This document shows, piece after piece, positions 1 to 11,884 of a stretch of 64,000 bases of DNA. Made by a program: the position numbers and the translations under genes. Numbering within the stretch: position 1 is the stretch's first letter; every line of letters starts with the position of its first letter. This DNA comes from Cordilura impudica (lineage: Eukaryota; Arthropoda; Insecta; Diptera; Scathophagidae). The notes under the pieces were generated by a model. It did not search any database. It was given only the letters and a program-made list of their open reading frames with translations, and had not been told where the DNA came from. The stretch is taken from positions 132,930,319-132,994,318 of the forward strand of contig OY821520.1 in assembly GCA_963682025.1 (NCBI GenBank). Reading direction: 5' to 3'.

Positions 1-316
1 ATTTATCTAAAGGCAATTTCCACTAAAATGATGTTTGTGCGCATGCCTAAAAGGTATGCAGAGTGCCAAGGATACTGGTAAGCCACGTATAACAAGTTTA
101 AGAATTGTACTTGTTTCAGTTAATCCTTCGGTTAGCGAGAAGGTCCCGGGGGACCCTTTTCATTTTCAAACTGAAATTACTCCTATTTCGGCCAGGAAAC
201 GGTACCCCAAAAGTTGCCCTGCTTTCCAAGAGAATTTTGTCAAAAATCTTTTAAAAGAAAATTCAAGGTAATATGCCCAATAGTTTAGTTTTTATTGAGG
301 TTTAAAGGTGAGTAGT

Positions 317-722
317 ACGGAAACGCATGACAAGGTCCGTAGGGACCTTGTACTGAAATTACAAAAAATCCTTAAGACATAAACTTTATTTTGGCTTCTT
401 TTTAGCTGTTTTATTGTTTGAACACATTTTAAACGAGTTCTTCGAATTTAGCATTTGTTTTATTACTTTCTAATACTAATCTCTATTTGTAGATATACGC
501 GGATGTTCAAGCTAGAACACAAGTAGGCAACGAAAAGGTTATAAATGCGGTTATAGTTTCATAAGCAGTATGTTAGTATAAAAAAAAAAAAATATTTTAA
601 CTTATTTATCAACATTTAATTAATAAAAAATAATAAAATAACAAAGCTAAGATTTTAAAATGTCTTTTTCATAGAAAATGTCATATCAACAATAGGTCCC
701 TACGGACCATCACATGCGTTTA
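317..722. repeat. Inverted repeat, possible MITE
   Basis: Arms at about 317-351 and 686-722 are inverted copies sharing an AAACGCATG block and a palindromic GGTCCGTAGGGACC core. The interior is AT-rich and non-coding. Another GGTCCC/GGGACC palindrome lies near 142-160. An open stretch at 35-271 resembles no family I know, so I do not call it a gene. No target duplication is evident; the arms suggest a decayed terminal-inverted-repeat element. Confidence 0.4.
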
Positions 723-1094
723 AGGGTACCAGAAGTGTTGCTAGACGGAGTGTTAATCCTGTACATAAATTATAATATTATGTATATACAGCCTCAAGTA
801 ATTTTGTTTCTTTTTACTTCCTTTCTTTAAACTCGTAGTGTTTGTTGGTCTGCTTGCCTGACGAAGAAACTTTGAATCCATTTTTAACCCTTTTTAATTG
901 GCAAACATGCTTCGTTTTCAGTCAATTAATTAGTAGTTACATGATGGTATTAAGAAAGGGGTATAGTTTATATTAAGAAAAGGGTATAGTTTATTTTAAC
1001 AATCTTTTTCTCATTTAAAATAATTAAAATGAATTTAATAACATAAACAAAGCTAAGAGCGCTGAATACAAGCACGTTGTTGGTTAGTGATTTA

Positions 1095-1985
1095 GAGGCA
1101 ATAATACGGTTATCAATCAGTTAAGAATTATTCGCATAATTAATCAAATAATATAAAAGTTTTGATCGAACTATATAAAAAAGGTGATTTTCGACTAATC
1201 TACTCTCCGTTCATTAATCTGAAAAATCTTATGATTTTAAAATGTGTTTAAAAGCAAACACATCATTTTATTTCTAAAAATTATAAATTAACATAACATA
1301 GAACTAATTACACAGATTACATAATTTTGACTTAAATATAACAAAGTCGATGATTTCATATACTTAAAAGAGATTAAACAAATTCGATGTGCCTTTTATG
1401 ATATTCTTACTGGTTCTCCTACGGCTGTTACTTATGAAGGAGTTTATTTTAAATCAAAAATTGAAAAACGAAAGCCAAAACTCGCTTACTAGTACAAAAG
1501 TTAAATCATATTTGATTTTAAACCAATTATTGATATCGTGTCTTAATGTTTTCGTTAGTTTTTATGAATTGCATTTACACGAGAAAACAACAATAAAATA
1601 TGATTTAAATTTTTTAAATGAAAAGATTTATTTGATTACTTTTAAATTTAATATAAAAACAAGAGACTCCCATCGAATTTATATCACACTAGCCTACATT
1701 ATTGATATAAAAATATTTTGCAATTAACTTTTTAATCCATATAGACTCTATTATATATTCATTTATATGAACAGTGCCAGGTTGTCATCCGGTTAAGTAT
1801 TGTTCGAATAATCTAGTAAGTTAAGTATAACTTTCGATCATATAACTTAGAAGTGGTGATTTTCGACTAAAAAATAATCGGAAAAAATTGTATTGATTAA
1901 ACGAATAAATCGAATATTTTGTTTGAAATGCGTTTAAAAGTAAAACAACATTTCTTTGTAATTTGATAATATTAATAGACGGTAA
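1095..1985 (+). repeat. Pair of diverged direct repeats in AT-rich DNA
   Basis: Blocks at about 1095-1300 and 1770-1985 resemble each other in order: a GGTTATC/CGGTTAAG start, a GATCGAACTATA/GATCATATAACT block, a shared GGTGATTTTCGACTAA, then TGCGTTTAAAAG-like sequence. A related motif (TTTTTAATCGACTAAAGTTAAAA) recurs in part near 4255-4310 and 7245-7280. Nothing coding was recognised between 740 and 2245. Confidence 0.4.
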
Positions 1986-2245
1986 AATTTCGTACATAAT
2001 TTTAACTAATTACAATGCAGATGACTTTGTATATAAAAAATATATAAACAAAACTAAATAAACACAATATTTTATTTCCAACAGGTCTTTTTATAAAACT
2101 AAACTTATGTATGTATATCTTCAACAGTTAACAGTTTTTCTGAATTTTACTTTCTAATATTTATTAATTGTATGGAACAAAAAATAAATAAATAAATAAA
2201 TAATTAAAAACGGAAACACCCGAACACAATTTGCTTTCAGTATTT

Positions 2246-2530
2246 TTTATACCCTCCACACCATTCTGCATATATTATAAAACAGTTTGTCATTCATTTG
2301 TAACTTACATAAATAAATTCCAGAGACCCCAGAAATTGTATGCATCTTCTAGATCCCCATAGAAGCAGAAGTCGATGTCCGTCTGTCTGCTGAAAATATT
2401 CTCCTGTTCGCATTAGGCTTCAACTGTTCGTCATAATCTGCAGCGGTTTGTTATTGAATTTGGATCATCTAGACAAAATAGGTGAGGAATAACGTACGAA
2501 AATATAACGATGATCCGATATAAAAAACTA
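2246..2530 (+). repeat. Dispersed repeat family F, copy 1
   Basis: A non-coding stretch beginning TTTTTATACCCTCCACACCA, followed by a GTTTGTCATTC segment, GAGACCCCA, then GTCGATGTCCGTCTGTCTG. The same order of motifs is present at 34208-34540. It is a diverged dispersed repeat of unknown class. Confidence 0.5.
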
Positions 2531-2778
2531 AAAAAAAGCTGAAAAATAAACAGAACAGCAATGAATACTATATATTTTTGTTTTATTTTGTTGCTTTTTT
2601 TTTCTACATATGAACAAAAATGTGTATGCATTGCTAATAAAAAATCAAACAGAAATGTAATCGTATGTATCTACATAAAGGGTCCGCCAAATAACTTTTT
2701 TTTTTTTAAATACTATAAAAAAAACTACTGAATATTATCTCAAATTTCTTTTTTGATTTAAAAGTACAATCCTTCCGG

Positions 2779-3084
2779 TTAATAATGGAAAATAATTTCA
2801 CTCAAATGGCTGCCTCGGCTGGCCATGCAGTAGCCTACACGATCGGTCCAATTTTTAAGCACATTATCGATTGTGTGCACCTGTATTTCACCAATGGCTT
2901 CACGAATATTGTCCTTTAAAGCGTCAATTGTTTCTGGCTTATTGGCGTAACACTTATCTTTGAGGGCACCCCACAAATAATAGTCCAATGGTGTCAAATC
3001 GCAGCTCCGTGTTGGCTAAACGACATCAGCTCTGCGGCTGATAATGTGATCTTCAAAAACAGGGCGCAAAACATCGAGTGTAGC
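2779..3084 (-). pseudogene. Tc1/mariner transposase C-terminus, remnant
   Basis: The minus-strand frame reads through FEDHIISRRADVV, a TAG stop where this family has Trp, then RSCDLTPLDYYLWG and on to an ASRGSHLSEIIFHY end. The DLTPLDYYLWG block holds the third catalytic acidic position of the DDE/D domain, so this is the C-terminal third of an IS630-Tc1-mariner transposase. The N-terminus and first two acidic residues are absent. GGGTCCGCCAAATAAC at about 2680, just beyond the stop, could be the terminal inverted repeat; no partner was found. A related remnant lies at 5750-6830. Confidence 0.82.
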
Positions 3085-3384
3085 TTATACACATATTTTA
3101 AATATTTTAATGAACATGGGGTATTATAATAAATTTAAATCTAGTAATAATCCTATAATTTTGTTCACATATGTATATCATATAAATTTAAGCAATATAT
3201 ATTTAGCAAACACTACAATATTTTCATGTATGCTATGATACCAATATAAATCAAAAGGGTTCACATATAGTTAATTTCGATAAGGAAGGTCTAAAGTGTG
3301 ATACATTTTTAGTCTATTTATTTCATCAGAGTCGCCCGGTCAATCCATAGCTCAAGGGTTAACATGACTGCTAAGTCTAGGCAA

Positions 3385-4085
3385 CTATATGTCAGTTAAA
3401 GTTTTTATTAATTCCTTAACATATTGAATCTTAAGGTCGTCATTTGGAGATAGAATAGTTGTTATAAATTCCTTGGATTGGTATCTTTGAATTATTTCAG
3501 TATTAGAGGAATGCCGTAGGTCTGCACAGGTTTCAAAATGGTTTTATAAAGTTTTAATTTATTTTCAATATCTTGGTATGATTTGGGACCGTGTAACCAG
3601 ACAAACTATAATTTCTCAAGTTTAAACGTTGGATTTAATTTCAGTTTTTTGTCTTTGGCTTTTTTGTGTTGCTTCCATGTTTGCTTGCATGTAAATTTCA
3701 AGGTAATTTTCGTAATCCCTATTATGGTTTTGCATATTATTTTTTGTAAGGCTAGGACAATCTTCTGTCATTAGAGAAAAAGTACACTTACAGATTTTTC
3801 TGCATTTACTTTAATATTCCATTTTCTTAGCCAGCATTCTTAAAAATTTAACTCACTTTGTATACAAGAGGAGGTCATGGATAAGGACTCATCAGTTTCT
3901 AGTATTGCAGTGTCATCTGTATATGTTGAAATGATTACTCGGTCTAGATTATCATATCAGCCGTAAACATCGTGTATAACACTGGACACTTTCCTGAGGG
4001 ACACCTGCTCTTTTTCTTTATATATTACTGATCTGATCTTGAGTTTTTACGTTGAGCATCGCCTTTTCTAAATAAGATTTGATGA
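3385..4085 (-). mobile_element. Jockey-clade LINE reverse transcriptase, decayed fragment
   Basis: Reading the minus strand from about 4085, short frames give RAGVPQESV (RT motif, Gly to Glu), then ISTYTDDTAILETDES around 3900 (catalytic Y-x-DD box, here YTDD), then ECWLRKWNIKVNAEKSVSV, and further on LYKTILKPVQTYGI, the conserved segment after the RT of Jockey elements. Stops and frameshifts occur every few dozen codons. The 5' end, endonuclease and gag are missing. An old 5'-truncated insertion. Confidence 0.78.
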
Positions 4086-4089
4086 TAAA

Positions 4090-4885
4090 AAATAATATGG
4101 ATTTAATTTATTTTATATTGTTTTTATATTTATTTGTTTAAACTGTTATATATATTTTTTTAGCCAAAAAAAAAAAAAAAATTATGGAATGTTTTTAATT
4201 TTGTGCTTTCTTTTCTCATTTGATCGACTAATCTTAACATTTTTAAAATTACATCGATTGATATATCAATAAAAAATATTTTTGAATTTATCAACGACCA
4301 AAGTTAAAATCCATATAATTGAGAACCCTGATCCCGCCTTTTTATTACGTTATTACTAAAATTAATAATCTATTTACCCACGCAATTCACTCACTATCAT
4401 AGCACTTCATATGCTTCGCATAAAAAGGGACGTGCCACAGCCACTAGAACGATCCCCGTCATTTGCTCCTCAACTACTTTGATTAATAACTCATGAAGCA
4501 CAAAGTTTCAAGACGACCTTGTCCACCAATCCAATCCCACACATTTTTAGTAATAACTACTTAAATCCATAACTTAAGTACTCACATACAAAAGGTTTTT
4601 GCTTTCATACAGTTATTTTAATTTTTACGAAAGGTATCGCGTAATCCTTATCCCATTCTGTCCCCTTTCTTAACTTGACGGCTTCAGTTCATAAAAGGTA
4701 GGCTCTTGCTATCATATTACTTTAGTTATGTTATGATAAAGGGGTTCTTTTTAAGCTCGATAGAACTTGAAATTGTAAAAAATAACACAAAGAATTTAAC
4801 TCCAAATAATTGTTTTTATTTGAGAGATACATCTGGCTCACCGATTGACGACAAAATGTCATAGTCGTATGTTGTTTTATTTATT
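4090..4885. other. AT-rich stretch, no gene seen
   Basis: No open frame with family resemblance was found. The stretch contains poly-A and poly-T runs and a TCGACTAA..AAAGTTAAAA motif shared with about 7245-7290. It may be older repeat debris. Confidence 0.4.
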
Positions 4886-4887
4886 TA

Positions 4888-5246
4888 CTAGCAGATTCCA
4901 GCGCTCGAAATTCGAGTGCAATTTCTAGGAAGCTTTTTTTCAACTCAGCCAATTCACAAACCAACACTTTTATGGTTTATTATTTTGAATGAAGATAACA
5001 AACTCATTAACAAATATATTAAAAAATTTAATAAAACACACATACCATATGTGTAATTTAATGTATGTACTAGTAGCAACTTTAAATGCAATTTACTCAA
5101 AATAAAAGAAAAAATTAAAAAATTTGTAAAGCTGGTGAACAGCTAAAAACAAATACCTTTCAAATAATATACGTTTGGTCAAAATCGGGATAAAAGGGTA
5201 GAACAAAACATCGGTCACAAGAAATCGCCTAGCCTATTAATATTAT
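4888..5246 (-). mobile_element. Helitron-like non-autonomous repeat, family D copy 1
   Basis: Read on the minus strand, it starts near TAATAGGCTAGGCGAT and ends with a CTCGAATTTCGAG hairpin, a 12-base spacer and CTAG followed by T. Hairpin plus CTRR plus T is the terminus of Helitron and DINE-like elements. It is non-coding. Near-copies are at 5273-5606, 11270-11644 and 24631-24975. I could not identify a 5' TC start. Confidence 0.55.
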
Positions 5247-5272
5247 TGATTCATTTATTTATACATACAAAC

Positions 5273-5606
5273 AGATTCCAGCCCTCCAGCGCAAATTCTA
5301 GGAAATTTTTTTCATTAAATAAAGACCCTATAAGTATGCTAATCACATTTAGCCAATCAACACAAAAAACAACTCATTTTTATTACAAACACATTAACAA
5401 ATTTAATAAACACACACATAGCATATGTGTTAGTAGCAACTTTAAATGCAATTTACTCAAAATAAAGGAAAAATTTGAAAATCTGTAAATCTGCAAATCG
5501 GCTAAGAAGAAATACCTTTCAAATAATATTCGTTTGGTCAAAATCGGGATAGAATGGTAGAACAAAACATCATACTCAATAATCACCTAGCCTATTAATA
5601 TTATAG
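5273..5606 (-). mobile_element. Helitron-like repeat, family D copy 2
   Basis: Tandem neighbour of copy 1 in the same orientation. It shares the blocks around GTAGCAACTTTAAATGCAAT and TTTGGTCAAAATCGGGATA. Its 3' hairpin is damaged: the palindrome is partly replaced and the CTAG end is lost. No coding potential. Confidence 0.5.
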
Positions 5607-5749
5607 ATGTCTTAATGTATTTAAATGTATACGCATATTTAATATTTTAATTTAAATAAAATTTTTTTTAATTTAATTTTTTTAAATTTGTATCACATAA
5701 AATACTGAATTAAAAATAAAGAATTTAACGAACTAACTAACTACTCTTG

Positions 5750-6830
5750 ATGAAGCGCATTCTGGATGACCAATTTAGGCAGACTTATTCGGGCATTGCT
5801 GGCTATAAGCCACGAATAACAGATACGTGTTACCCACAGGAATTAACCGTAGGGTGTCAAATAATATGACCTTCGAATCCAATTGACATGTCCATTTCTC
5901 GAAATCAGCATATCGCCAAAGGGCAATTCCATATGTGACGGAATGACATTTTGAGTAGTAGAGTTGTAGTTAAGGCTATTCCACAAAGCTATTTGCAATT
6001 GAAAATTCATTCTTCGGTTTGAAAATGATTGTAAATGATTAGGAGATTTAAAAGAAACTCAGAAACAATTTTTTCACTATTTTATTCTTTCATTTTTGAG
6101 TAATTTGGCATTGTGTGACGGAATGACATTTTTGCTACCATGCCTCTGTCCTGGTATTAAAACCTCGGAATTTTTGTAATATAAGAAGCTAATCAGTTTT
6201 TAAACTAATGCATATTTTACATATGATATATAAGCAATATAAAATAATAGTTTTGAGCAACATACCTGTAATAGTGTTGAGGTTATTAGCTGTCATTTGA
6301 ATGACTGTGACGGAATGACTAAAATTTGTTAAACATGTATTAAAAGAAAATTGAGTAAATAAATAATTATTTATAATTATTTTATTATCTGGAATACTTG
6401 TAAGAAATTACATTATGTAACTTGGAACATATTTTAATATATTTTTAAACTTACTTCATATAAATGAAAAAAAAATTTTTTTTCATCAAAGTTGACATTT
6501 TTATGGAATTGCCCCAAATTTTGATTTCACCAATCATTGATTCACGCAAGCTACGCCTCCGCTTTTGACGAAATAAGGTCCGATAAAGCCATTAGTGTAT
6601 AAGCCGCACCTAACGGTGCATTTTTCTGATTGGCCTCACTCCATATGCGGCAATTTTGTTTATTAGCAAACATGTTAAGCTAAAAATGACACTCTTCGGT
6701 TAACACAATTTTGCGACATAATATCGTCTATAAGTTGACAAAACCGATAATTTATTTTCATATCAAATTTGGATCATTTGATAGCGTTGTTAAAGCTCGA
6801 ATCTATGCTTGATGATTTGCCTAACTATAC
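5750..6830 (-). pseudogene. Tc1/mariner transposase remnant 2, split by a MITE
   Basis: Minus-strand frames at about 6640-6720 give LTEECHF, a TAG stop, then LNMFANKQNCRIWSEAN. This corresponds to the SDEAHFWLN..NKQN block around the second catalytic acidic residue. The block near 6540-6600 gives GFIGPYFVK. After the MITE, 5750-5915 gives LISRNGHVNW then RSYYLTP and FLW, matching the end of the remnant at 2779-3084. About 80 residues between the two halves are not recognisable. A single old element, interrupted at 5921-6515. Confidence 0.7.
5921..6515. mobile_element. MITE with GGGCAATTCCATA inverted termini
   Basis: The left end GGGCAATTCCATA is mirrored by TATGGAATTGCCCC at 6502-6515. The interior is non-coding and carries three copies of a TGTGACGGAATGAC motif (about 5934, 6114 and 6307), probably a transposase-binding or subterminal repeat. 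It splits the mariner remnant, so it is younger than that copy. A target duplication is not clear. Superfamily unknown. Confidence 0.6.
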
Positions 6831-6849
6831 TGATCATAAATTTCAAAAA

Positions 6850-7678
6850 GTGCGTGTAGTATGACTCTCGTCCGGCAGCTAACCCTTTCGTAATTTCTAT
6901 CTAATAAAAAAATAAAATAAAAAACACCATTTGAATATAAACTTTATCTGGAAGATGCCACGCCTTGTTCCTGGATTCCGTCCATAGTTTTAAGAGACCC
7001 AGAAGAGCTCGAACATCACCTAGTGGATAAATCTTAGCTCGCTAGCTATTGTGGTTTTGCAAAAAATTTGTTACAAACAAACACATCAACGATTTTATAA
7101 AAATTAAAAATTACATATTTGATCTCAATTTATTTGGCTCTAAGATTTTTTTAAGATTTTGTTTATTTATTTAATTGTATTCTAGTTGAAAATAAAATTC
7201 ATAAATATTCCGAACTTTCGGTTTTTAATCGTTATTGGATTATTCGAAGAATTTTTAATCGACTAAAGTTAAAACTTGCATAATTAACAATCCTACTTAA
7301 CTCTGTAAACACATTTTCGAAAGTAACGTGATAAAAAAATTATATTAAAAACAAAAATAAATCAGTGCTTAATAAATTGCACTAATATACCAGGGTACCC
7401 TAACAACTCTATTGAAAGTGCAAAAGGCAAAATTATGTACTGCGTTCTTCCAGACCTACGATATTATGAAAGCAATTAAAAGTAGGGGTACTCAGAAAAT
7501 TACAAGTTTGTAAATAATCTGAAACTATATTTATCTCTAATTGAGAATAAAATCGAAAAATTTAATTTGTTTCACTTACACAAAATGAACCAAAAAAAAT
7601 TAGTAATCAAAATCTTGTTGAATTTTAAATATGTTCAACTTCCTTTTAATCCTTTAATATCTTTCATTTAAACGGGCG
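6850..7678. other. AT-rich stretch, no gene seen
   Basis: No recognisable coding sequence. The minus strand near 6860-7060 may be a further degraded mariner upstream portion, but no motif could be read with confidence. The rest is plain AT-rich DNA. Confidence 0.35.
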
Positions 7679-10019
7679 CACAGTGGCGCCCGTAGAGCAA
7701 ACGAGGTACGCAAAAACCAAAATTTTCGTGTGCGCCGACGAAGTTTTGAATAAACCCATGTTATAGGAAACTTTTCAACGACTTTAAATATGCTACTCTT
7801 AATAATATCACATTTTTAGTTTAGAAGATATAACCGTTCAAAGTTGACCGATTTTCGGTTTTCTATATTTGCCATATTTGCAAAACATGTTATTTGATTA
7901 TTTCTTTACATAATTCAAAAGGCTTTATCAGCCCGTCCGTGCCCGTTTGGCTTCTAGAGGTAAAAAAGGTTAAAAAGACATAGTGCAGAAATTGTATTGC
8001 GTGCATCCCTTACATGATTTGACTGACAGTAGTTTGATCTAATAGTTTGACAATTGCATTTTAAGTCGGTTGTCTACCTGTGAGCCTCTGCCAAAGTCTA
8101 CTCCCAATATTCTGTTACAGACACAGGATGCACAAAAAACTACTCATTGAAATTCGCAGGTACGCACCTCACATAAAATTACTTTGGAGTACAAATGGTC
8201 AAGATCAATATTGACTTATGGTCCCTCCAGGTAGACACAAATCTTATTTAGACACGAGCATAATATCAAAATTGCATAATTCAGCTGTCTATTAAATAAA
8301 CAAAGGATAGTGAAAGAGTTAGGTCGCAGATTACAAAATCTGTTGCTGATGCAAGCCCACTGCGACTAAAAAGGATTAAGGAAAGCATTCCCACGCTCAC
8401 AAACGCACACATTAAAAAGTATGGTTCCGAAGAAGCCTTGGCCTTGTTTATGGACTTACAATTTTCCAAAGAAAAAAATGAGATACTACGGGCATCCTTG
8501 ATGCGACACGGAGCTGACGTTTTACCAGGATACAAGCATATTACGCAAGCCAAAATAAATTCACGACCACTGCATACGGAGTTTACGGAAGTCTCTGTGA
8601 AAGCCAATCTGCAGGATCTCATGGGCCATACAGCAAAACGGTTGTTGGAGAGTCTTCCTGAAAATGAGGTGAAAATTCTTGCTGAGAAACTGACATTGAT
8701 CAGCAATGGGTCTGCCACGACCGTCATCAGTGCATTATTGCCGACCAATAATGTTTCAGTTTGCAAGGGAATCGGCAGAATTCATAAGGACCACGGTGAA
8801 GGACATTGAAGAACATATAAGCAAGATTAAGCCTACAAAGCTGCAAATTGGAGAAGGAAAATATATTGAATGCAATTACCAGTTCCACCTGACCATGGTT
8901 GACGGAAAAGTCGTAAACGAACTGACAGGAACAACCTCAACATTGTCATGCCCGATTTGCAAAAAGAGTCAGAAGAACTTTGGTAATTTAAACGATTCTA
9001 CAAACGAGGAGAATTACGAATATGGAATGTCACCATTGCACGCAAGGATAAGGTGTATGGAGTTCTTGCTAAAACTGGCGTATACTCTTCCGCAAGACGA
9101 GGAAAACTTCGATGAAAATACATCAATATAGGATAAGGAAAAGATCAGAAAGAAGCAAATACAGGATGCTTTTTTTAAACAAGTTGGACTAAAAGTAGAC
9201 TGTGCCAAGCACGGATACGGTAACTCAAACGATGGAAACACTTCTAGGAGATTTTTTGAAAATGATGAGGCAGTAACTAGAATCACTGGAATTGACAATC
9301 AAATCGTGAAAATATTGGGAACGATCTTGAATGTTTTAAACTGCAAAGAAAATGTCAATTCTACAAAATATGGAGAATATGCATCGAAAACTGCATCTCT
9401 TTTAGCAGAAATGTATCCACAGAAGAAGTTGACCCCGGCCATCCATAAAATATTGGCGCATGGCGATATAATTGAGTACCAGTATTTGCCAATTGGAGAG
9501 CTTTCTGAAGAAGCACAGGAGTCTCTTAACAAATTTTATAAAAAATATAGATTGCAGAACACATTCAAAGCATCAAGGGTAAGGCATCTTCCGATCCACT
9601 TATTTATTTCTTCCCTGCGGCATGTGAAGTCACGAATAGAGTTAGAAAATTATTATGATTAGTCTTTTAGATATACCTTCTTTTACGAATTGTGATGAAT
9701 ATTTTACAGAAAATTGAAAAAATAAATTTAAAAAAAAAGTAATTTTTTTTTAATTTTTTGGGTAATAATTTAAAACATAAAACCCTAAAGAAAAAAAATA
9801 AAAACAATCTAAAAATGTAAAAATAATTTTTTTTATTTACCATAAAATTGATTTTTCTACAAATTTTAACTTTGATAACCCATCAATAGGCCCCTACAAA
9901 GCGTATCAGCCATTCCAAACGCTCATTTCGTAGGTTATCTATCATATGCTGTTTAATTATGTTATTCGGTTCAAAAGATATGATTTTTGCAACGAAAAAA
10001 CTCAAATGGCGCCACTGTG
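7679..10019 (+). mobile_element. Transib DNA transposon, copy 1 (RAG1-related)
   Basis: The element begins CACAGTGGCGCC at 7679 and ends GGCGCCACTGTG at 10019, a perfect 12-bp terminal inverted repeat. Its first seven bases equal the V(D)J recombination heptamer, as is typical of Transib. It encodes a broken transposase at 8296-9717. Flanking pentamers (GGGCG and CAACG) do not match, so the expected 5-bp target duplication has been lost or mutated. A deleted relative is at 17569-19094 and keeps the same 3' end (CACCACTGTG). Confidence 0.85.
8296..9717 (+). pseudogene. Transib transposase, broken copy 1
   Basis: Four frame segments can be read. 8296-8700 gives the N-terminal part (about 135 codons). 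From 8706, PRPSSVHYCRPIMFQFA leads into HLTMVDGKVVNELTG, the CPIC zinc motif and MSPLHARIRCMEFLL, ending at a TAG at 9129 where copy 2 has Lys. It resumes through NSNDGNTSRRFF (matching the RAG1 Asp-708 region) and IHKILAHG to PIGELSEEAQESLNKF, which aligns with the RAG1 Glu-962 segment. The block that should hold the first catalytic Asp, between the segments joined near 8700, is absent, so this copy could not be active even if its stops were removed. The RAG1 equivalence is from memory of the family. Confidence 0.83.
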
Positions 10020-11269
10020 CAACGTCTTGTTGGCTCAAATTATATTCAACTTCCTTTTATAGTGATAAGCTTTTAAATTCTGGAATTTTTATTTTTTTAA
10101 AGGAATATCCTTTCAGTCTATTCTTTTTTAATAGTTTGCGTGTTTTTATGTTTTTTACGTTAAATACATGATGTGGCACAAAAAAAATATAATCTAAACC
10201 ATCGCTATTAAACATACATAAAAATTTTATTTGCAAAGATTTTTTTGCATCAAACAAAAGCGAAAACTTGAATTAGTTTGCAGGGTACTCAAACAGCACC
10301 CGCAATTGAAAAAAATCACTAAAACATCTATTTTTAAATAAATGTTTGTAGACATTAAATAACTACAACATTATGATGCATATTCATGTAAGTATATACA
10401 ATCAATTCAAAACGAATAAATATAGAAAAAATAAACTTGCTGGCCCAGACCATGACATAGAAAATTCTTTATGTATTTTGCATATAGAAACATACAAATG
10501 TGCTTGCAATAATTTATGAATTTTTTTCTAAACAATTGAAATATTTTTAATGAGAGTTTTTTATGAATAATCATAACATTTTTAGTATGAATTATCAATT
10601 AACTTCTCCAGACACTAAATAATAATAATAATAGTTTATACATATATTTGATCATACGAGATAATTACAAATACGGTTTGGTATTGAGAAATTTTCTGCT
10701 TTACAACATGCTTACAAAAACTATAGCATCACTTAATCATAGTTGTTATTGTTGGTGTTTTGCAAAAATACATATAAATCTATTTTCTGAAATTGTTTAA
10801 TACAAAATAAATCTTCTTTGTGCAAGCGGTTAATCTTGAAATGATTTATATTGACCATATAATTTTAACACACACGGGCAACAATGCAACAGAATCGCTA
10901 GCAGAACTTGAAAGGAATTGTTATTTGGTAAAATTGTTTTTCGATTTGAATGTTTTAGGTAAATGTCGTAAATCTAAAAATATATTATGCAGCAGACGAT
11001 GAATCGTAGAAAGCTCTTGCAATTGCGTAAGAATTTTATTAAAAAATTGATAAAAATGAAACTTTAATTGCAAATAATTTATAACTAATAGAAATTTTGC
11101 AAAAGCAAATATCATATTTTCTCAAAAATATAAGAAGACCCACAAATATGAATATGAAATATAAAATTAATTCTTTTTATTCTGATGTATTTAAGGATGA
11201 TATAGTGTGCGATTCAAATTGTTTTCTGTAATCACTTACGACTGGCAATAAGTATTGCTTATCTTTAAT
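10020..11269. other. AT-rich intergenic DNA, nothing recognised
   Basis: About 1.25 kb with 70% or more A+T and only short chance open frames. No motifs, inverted termini or family resemblance were found on either strand. Confidence 0.4.
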
Positions 11270-11644
11270 ATATAATATTAATGGGCTAGGCGATTTTTTG
11301 TGACCGATGTTTTGTTCTGCCGTTTTATCCCGATTTTGACCAAACGTACATTATTTGAAAGGTATTTCTTTTTAGCCGTTTTGCAGATTTAAAGTTTATT
11401 AAATTTTTTCCTTTATTTTGAGTAAATTGCATTTAAAGTTGCTACTAACACATACATAAAATTATACAATGCTATGTGTGTGTTTATCAAATTTGTTAAT
11501 GTGTTTTTATAAAAATGAGTTTGTTTTTTGTATTGATTTGTGAACTGGCTATAATTGATTAACATACCATTAGGGTCTTTATTTAATGAAAAAATAAAAT
11601 ATCCTAGAATTTGCACTCGAATTTCGAGGGCTGGAATCTGCTAG
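11270..11644 (+). mobile_element. Helitron-like repeat, family D copy 3
   Basis: The best copy of the 3' terminus: palindrome CTCGAATTTCGAG at 11616-11628, a 12-base spacer, CTAG at 11641-11644, then T. It starts near GGGCTAGGCGATTTTTTGTG. Non-coding and about 370 bp. Structure fits a short non-autonomous Helitron or DINE-like element; the 5' TC signature is not visible. Confidence 0.6.
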
Positions 11645-11884
11645 TTTTATATTATTATATTAATTTTGTATTTCATATTCCTTTGAATAAAATGTCTTTT
11701 ATTAGCTTTGGGTTATTTATGGGTCTTCTTATTGAATTTAGAAAAATATAGATAGTTTTAATACATAAAATAATTTTATAACAAAATTGATTAAAAGTTG
11801 TTTTAATTTATATTCGCGAGCAATAAGCAGATAATTGCACCAAAGATATATCAATATGGATTATTTTGATCCCAAGGGTTAAAT

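Noticed and set aside
1389..1727. 112-codon open frame in AT-rich DNA
   Set aside because: Composition follows the surrounding A+T richness (Leu, Ile, Lys, Asn), with no domain, intron signals or repeat relatives to support a gene.
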